From the NCBI GenBank assembly GCA_026196445.1, contig JAPHTE010000116.1, forward strand, positions 1 to 8,411: a stretch of DNA of 8,411 bases, given 5' to 3'. Of the stretch, positions 6,248 to 8,411 are shown one piece after another. Under the pieces are notes generated by a model. That model was not told the origin of the DNA, did not search any database, and worked only from the letters and a program-made list of their open reading frames with translations. The stretch comes from Lysobacterales bacterium. Lineage in GTDB: Bacteria; Pseudomonadota; Gammaproteobacteria; Xanthomonadales; SZUA-36. Position 1 is the first letter of the stretch. Each line of letters begins with the position of its first letter. Both the position numbers and the translations under genes were made by a program.

Positions 6248-6985
6248 ATGGCAGGTCATTCCAAGTGGGCGAATATTCAACACCGCAAAAAAGCAGTTGA
6301 CGCCAAGCGCGGCAAGATATTTACGCGAATCAACCGGGAACTCTCGGTCGCAGCGCGAGCTGGCGGCGGAGACCCTGATACCAACCCGGCCCTGCGCCTG
6401 GCGGTAGAAAAAGCCAATGCGGCCAATATGCCGAAGGATAATATCGAGCGCGCGATCAAGAAGGCGACCGGTGACCTGGAAGGTGTCAATTACGAAGAAC
6501 TCAAGTACGAGGGTTATGCCCCGGGCGGCGTGGCGGTCATGGTGGACTGCCTGACCGATAACCGCAATCGCACCGTGGCGGAAGTACGCCACGTATTCAC
6601 CAAGCATGGCGGCAACCTCGGCACCGACGGTTCGGTGGCCTATTTGTTCTCCAAGATCGGTGTGCTGAACTTTGCCCCTGGCACATCCGAGGACGAGGTC
6701 ATGGAAGTGGCCCTGGAAGCCGGCGCCGAGGACGTGGTAACGGAGGATGACGGCTCCATCGAAGTCGTCACCGATCCAGACACCTATTCCGATGTCAAGC
6801 AGGCGATGAAGGATGCCGGCCTTACACCGGAAAATTCGGAGATTACCCAGCGCGCCAGCGTCGAGGTGGAACTCGATGTTGAAACCGGTGAAAAAGTGCT
6901 GCGCTTCCTCGACGCCCTGGAAGACCTCGATGATACGCAGGACGTGTTCTCAAACGCGCAGATTCCGGACGAGGCGTACAACTGA
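6248..6985 (+). CDS. yebC: YebC/PmpR/TACO1-family protein
   Basis: The 245-residue cytosolic protein begins with the family hallmark MAGHSKWANIQHRK and has the usual full length. The N-terminal helical domain (about 1-76) contains LAVEKANAANMPKDNIERAI (51-70). The two following alpha/beta domains carry YEGYAPGGVA (87-96) and NRNRTVAEVRH (105-115). Some members were described as DNA-binding transcription regulators (PmpR), and others as translation factors. Mitochondrial TACO1 helps translate COX1, and recent bacterial work links YebC to relief of ribosome stalling at proline-rich stretches. The sequence cannot decide between these roles. The N-terminus fixes the ATG at 6248, with GAGG 10 bases upstream. 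It heads the ruvC-ruvA-ruvB cluster, a long-conserved neighbourhood with no proven functional basis. I see no defect in it. Confidence 0.98.
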   Translation: MAGHSKWANIQHRKKAVDAKRGKIFTRINRELSVAARAGGGDPDTNPALRLAVEKANAANMPKDNIERAIKKATGDLEGVNYEELKYEGYAPGGVAVMVDCLTDNRNRTVAEVRHVFTKHGGNLGTDGSVAYLFSKIGVLNFAPGTSEDEVMEVALEAGAEDVVTEDDGSIEVVTDPDTYSDVKQAMKDAGLTPENSEITQRASVEVELDVETGEKVLRFLDALEDLDDTQDVFSNAQIPDEAYN

Positions 6986-6996
6986 AAACGCGTCCT

Positions 6997-7048
6997 CCAA
7001 CATCGTTCGCTGCGTGCCATAGCGGCCCTGGGGCCCTTGGTATGTTGG
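6997..7048 (+). repeat. Inverted repeat spanning the yebC-ruvC gap
   Basis: CCAACAT (6997-7003) and ATGTTGG (7042-7048) are perfect complements around 38 bases that are GC-rich and contain GGGGCCC. The structure would end 9 bases before the ruvC start. No T run follows, so it is not a terminator. It could sequester or shape the ruvC start region, which lacks a clear ribosome site. Confidence 0.4.
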
Positions 7049-7057
7049 CCGATTTAT

Positions 7058-7564
7058 ATGGTGCATAAGCTGCGTATACTCGGCGTTGATCCAGGTTCCC
7101 GCATGACCGGCGTGGGTATCATCGAAGTGGTGGGCGACCGGATTTTGCCGGTTCATTTTGGCGCCATCAAGGCAGGTAGCGGTGAGTTCACCGAACGTCT
7201 CGGGCTGATTTTTTCAGGCTTGCGTGACATCATCATGGAATACCGCCCCAACCAGGCCGCCATCGAGTCGGTTTTTGTCGCGCACAACGCCGCCTCGGCG
7301 ATCAAGCTGGGGCAGGCCCGTGGCGCCGCCGTGTGTGCGGCGATTTCCTGTAACATTCCGGTGGCGGATTACAGCCCGCGCTCTGTCAAGCAGGCCATCG
7401 TGGGCAAGGGTAATGCCGACAAGACGCAGGTCCAGCACATGGTCGGTATTTTGCTGGGCATCAAGGAGCCGATCCAGAACGATGCGGCCGATGCGTTGGC
7501 CGTGGCGTTGTGTCACCAGCACACATCACATACATTGTCACGTATGTCGATGATGCGGGGGTAG
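7058..7564 (+). CDS. ruvC: Holliday-junction endonuclease RuvC
   Basis: The dimeric RNase H-fold nuclease cuts Holliday junctions symmetrically during recombination repair, together with RuvAB. The 168-residue protein is close to the usual length (E. coli 173). The four acidic metal ligands are in place: Asp11 in LGVDPGS, Glu70 in AAIESVF, and Asp142 and Asp145 in NDAADALA. LGQARG (84-89) and TQVQHMV (123-129) are further family signatures. I chose ATG at 7058, which gives a short N-terminus before the first strand. GTG at 7061 or TTG at 7037 are in-frame alternatives. None has a good Shine-Dalgarno sequence, which is odd for this operon. The start lies 72 bases after yebC and the stop is 4 bases before ruvA. 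Confidence 0.97.
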   Translation: MVHKLRILGVDPGSRMTGVGIIEVVGDRILPVHFGAIKAGSGEFTERLGLIFSGLRDIIMEYRPNQAAIESVFVAHNAASAIKLGQARGAAVCAAISCNIPVADYSPRSVKQAIVGKGNADKTQVQHMVGILLGIKEPIQNDAADALAVALCHQHTSHTLSRMSMMRG

Positions 7565-7568
7565 AGGA

Positions 7569-8174
7569 ATGATTGCACGGTTGTCAGGGATATTGCTGGA
7601 TAAGGATCCTCCCAATCTCGTCATCGACGTCAACGGCATCGGTTACGAGGTTGAGGCGCCGCTGGGTGTGTTCACTGATCTGCCCGAAAACGGTCAACCG
7701 GTGGCGATATTGATCCACCACCATTTTTCACAGGACAACCAGACCTTGTACGGTTTTTCGTCGAAAGGCGAACGCGAGCTTTTCCGTAAACTATTGAAGA
7801 TCAGTGGTATCGGCGCGAAGGTGGCTTTGAATATTTTGTCGGGCGCCAGCGGTGAAGAACTGGCCAGCTATGTTTCGATGGGTGACGTGGCCTCGCTGAC
7901 GCGCTTGCCCGGCATCGGCAAGAAAACAGCCGAGCGCATCATCGTGGAGTTGCGCGACAAGCTGGATGGCATAAGCATGGCCACCAGCGGTGGCCAGTTT
8001 GCGCAAGGCGCAGGCAGCACCGACCCGGCCACCGAGGCCCGTTCAGCGCTGGCAGCCCTTGGTTATAAACCGGCCGAGGTCAGCCGCATGGTCAGTGCCG
8101 TGGCAGAACCCGGCATGGATGCGGAGGAAATCATACGCAAGGCATTGCAGACCCGGATAAAAGCCAATGAGTGA
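7569..8174 (+). CDS. ruvA: Holliday-junction branch-migration protein RuvA
   Basis: RuvA forms a tetramer that clasps the four-way junction and positions RuvB. The 201-residue protein is full length. An N-terminal OB-fold (about 1-64) includes VNGIGYEVE (21-29). Domain II has two helix-hairpin-helix motifs, KISGIGAKVALNIL (77-90) and RLPGIGKKTAERII (112-125). After a Gly/Ala/Ser-rich linker (about 138-153), the RuvB-binding domain III follows (154-201, with ALAALGYKPAEV at 160-171). The start MIARLSG matches the family. GAGG lies only one base before the ATG, too close for normal use, so GGGGG (7557-7561) about 7 bases upstream is the likelier ribosome site. The gap to ruvC is 4 bases and the overlap with ruvB is 8 bases, so all three are one operon. 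Confidence 0.98.
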   Translation: MIARLSGILLDKDPPNLVIDVNGIGYEVEAPLGVFTDLPENGQPVAILIHHHFSQDNQTLYGFSSKGERELFRKLLKISGIGAKVALNILSGASGEELASYVSMGDVASLTRLPGIGKKTAERIIVELRDKLDGISMATSGGQFAQGAGSTDPATEARSALAALGYKPAEVSRMVSAVAEPGMDAEEIIRKALQTRIKANE

Positions 8175-8411
8175 TTTTGACGCGCCAAACGAAGACAGGA
8201 TCGTGGCCCCGATGGGCGCTCCATCAGAACGTGCGATGGAAAACCGCCTGCGGCCCAAGACGCTGGATGAATACATCGGCCAGCAAGCCATGCGTGAAAA
8301 ACTGTCCATCTTCCTCGAGGCAGCCCGCCGTCGCCAGGAAGCGCTCGACCACGTATTGATATTCGGCCCGCCGGGTCTCGGCAAGACCACGCTGGCACAC
8401 GTCATCGCCAA
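8167..8411 (+). CDS. ruvB: Holliday-junction helicase RuvB, N-terminal part (cut by window edge)
   Basis: RuvB is the hexameric AAA+ ATPase that drives branch migration on the RuvA-bound junction. The 81 visible codons have a variable acidic start, then ENRLRPKTLDEYIGQ (25-39), the signature before the ATPase core. HVLIFGPPGLGKTTLAHVIA (62-81) follows, with the Walker A loop GPPGLGKTT at 67-75. Family members have about 335-350 residues, so roughly a quarter is present. Walker B, the sensors and the winged-helix domain lie beyond the right edge. The ATG at 8167 overlaps the end of ruvA by 8 bases (ATGAGTGA), so translation is probably coupled and would keep RuvA and RuvB output matched. Nothing unusual is seen in this part. 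Confidence 0.98.
   Translation, partial: MSDFDAPNEDRIVAPMGAPSERAMENRLRPKTLDEYIGQQAMREKLSIFLEAARRRQEALDHVLIFGPPGLGKTTLAHVIA

Noticed and set aside
1..8411. A new defence, mobile or biosynthetic system
   Set aside because: All long frames with protein-like signatures belong to known housekeeping or common accessory families. No transposase, integrase, toxin-antitoxin pair, CRISPR repeat or tRNA-associated attachment site is visible.

Overview
The window is an ordinary housekeeping segment from a gammaproteobacterium with roughly 55-60% GC. The main clue to the group is the order fmdB-like gene, aspS, yebC, ruvC, ruvA, ruvB, which is typical of gammaproteobacteria such as pseudomonads. I cannot name a genus from the sequence.

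Left part, minus strand (1-2165): a lipoprotein metallopeptidase of the dipeptidyl-peptidase III (M49) type is followed, 18 bases or less downstream, by the first 153 codons of proB (glutamate 5-kinase), which runs off the left edge. The two probably share a transcript starting in the divergent intergenic region at 2166-2418. That region has an extended -10 promoter candidate for the minus-strand pair, a 25-base-period tandem repeat just upstream of it, a 7-base perfect dyad, and a TATAAT box for the plus-strand operon.

Middle part, plus strand (2419-6100): a small FmdB-type zinc-ribbon protein, aspartyl-tRNA synthetase, a RarD-type EamA permease and an alpha/beta hydrolase follow in close succession. 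The aspS/rarD and rarD/hydrolase junctions each overlap by a few bases (ATGA and GTGA), so translation is probably coupled. The permease and hydrolase sit between aspS and the yebC-ruv genes, which are adjacent in pseudomonads.

Right part, plus strand (6101-8411): a 147-base gap holds competing GC-rich inverted repeats, a candidate extended -10 promoter and a leader hairpin that also resembles a weak LexA box. Then come yebC (translation or regulatory factor), ruvC (Holliday-junction resolvase), ruvA and the first 81 codons of ruvB (branch-migration motor). RuvA and RuvB move the Holliday junction and RuvC cuts it, so this end is a complete recombination-repair module apart from the truncated ruvB.

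I found no RNA genes, insertion sequences, CRISPR arrays or phage genes, and no convincing new multi-gene system. The points most worth a second look are the pentapeptide zinc motif of the M49-like lipoprotein, its linkage to proB, the rarD-hydrolase pair inside the aspS-ruv cluster, and the structured leaders of yebC and ruvC.
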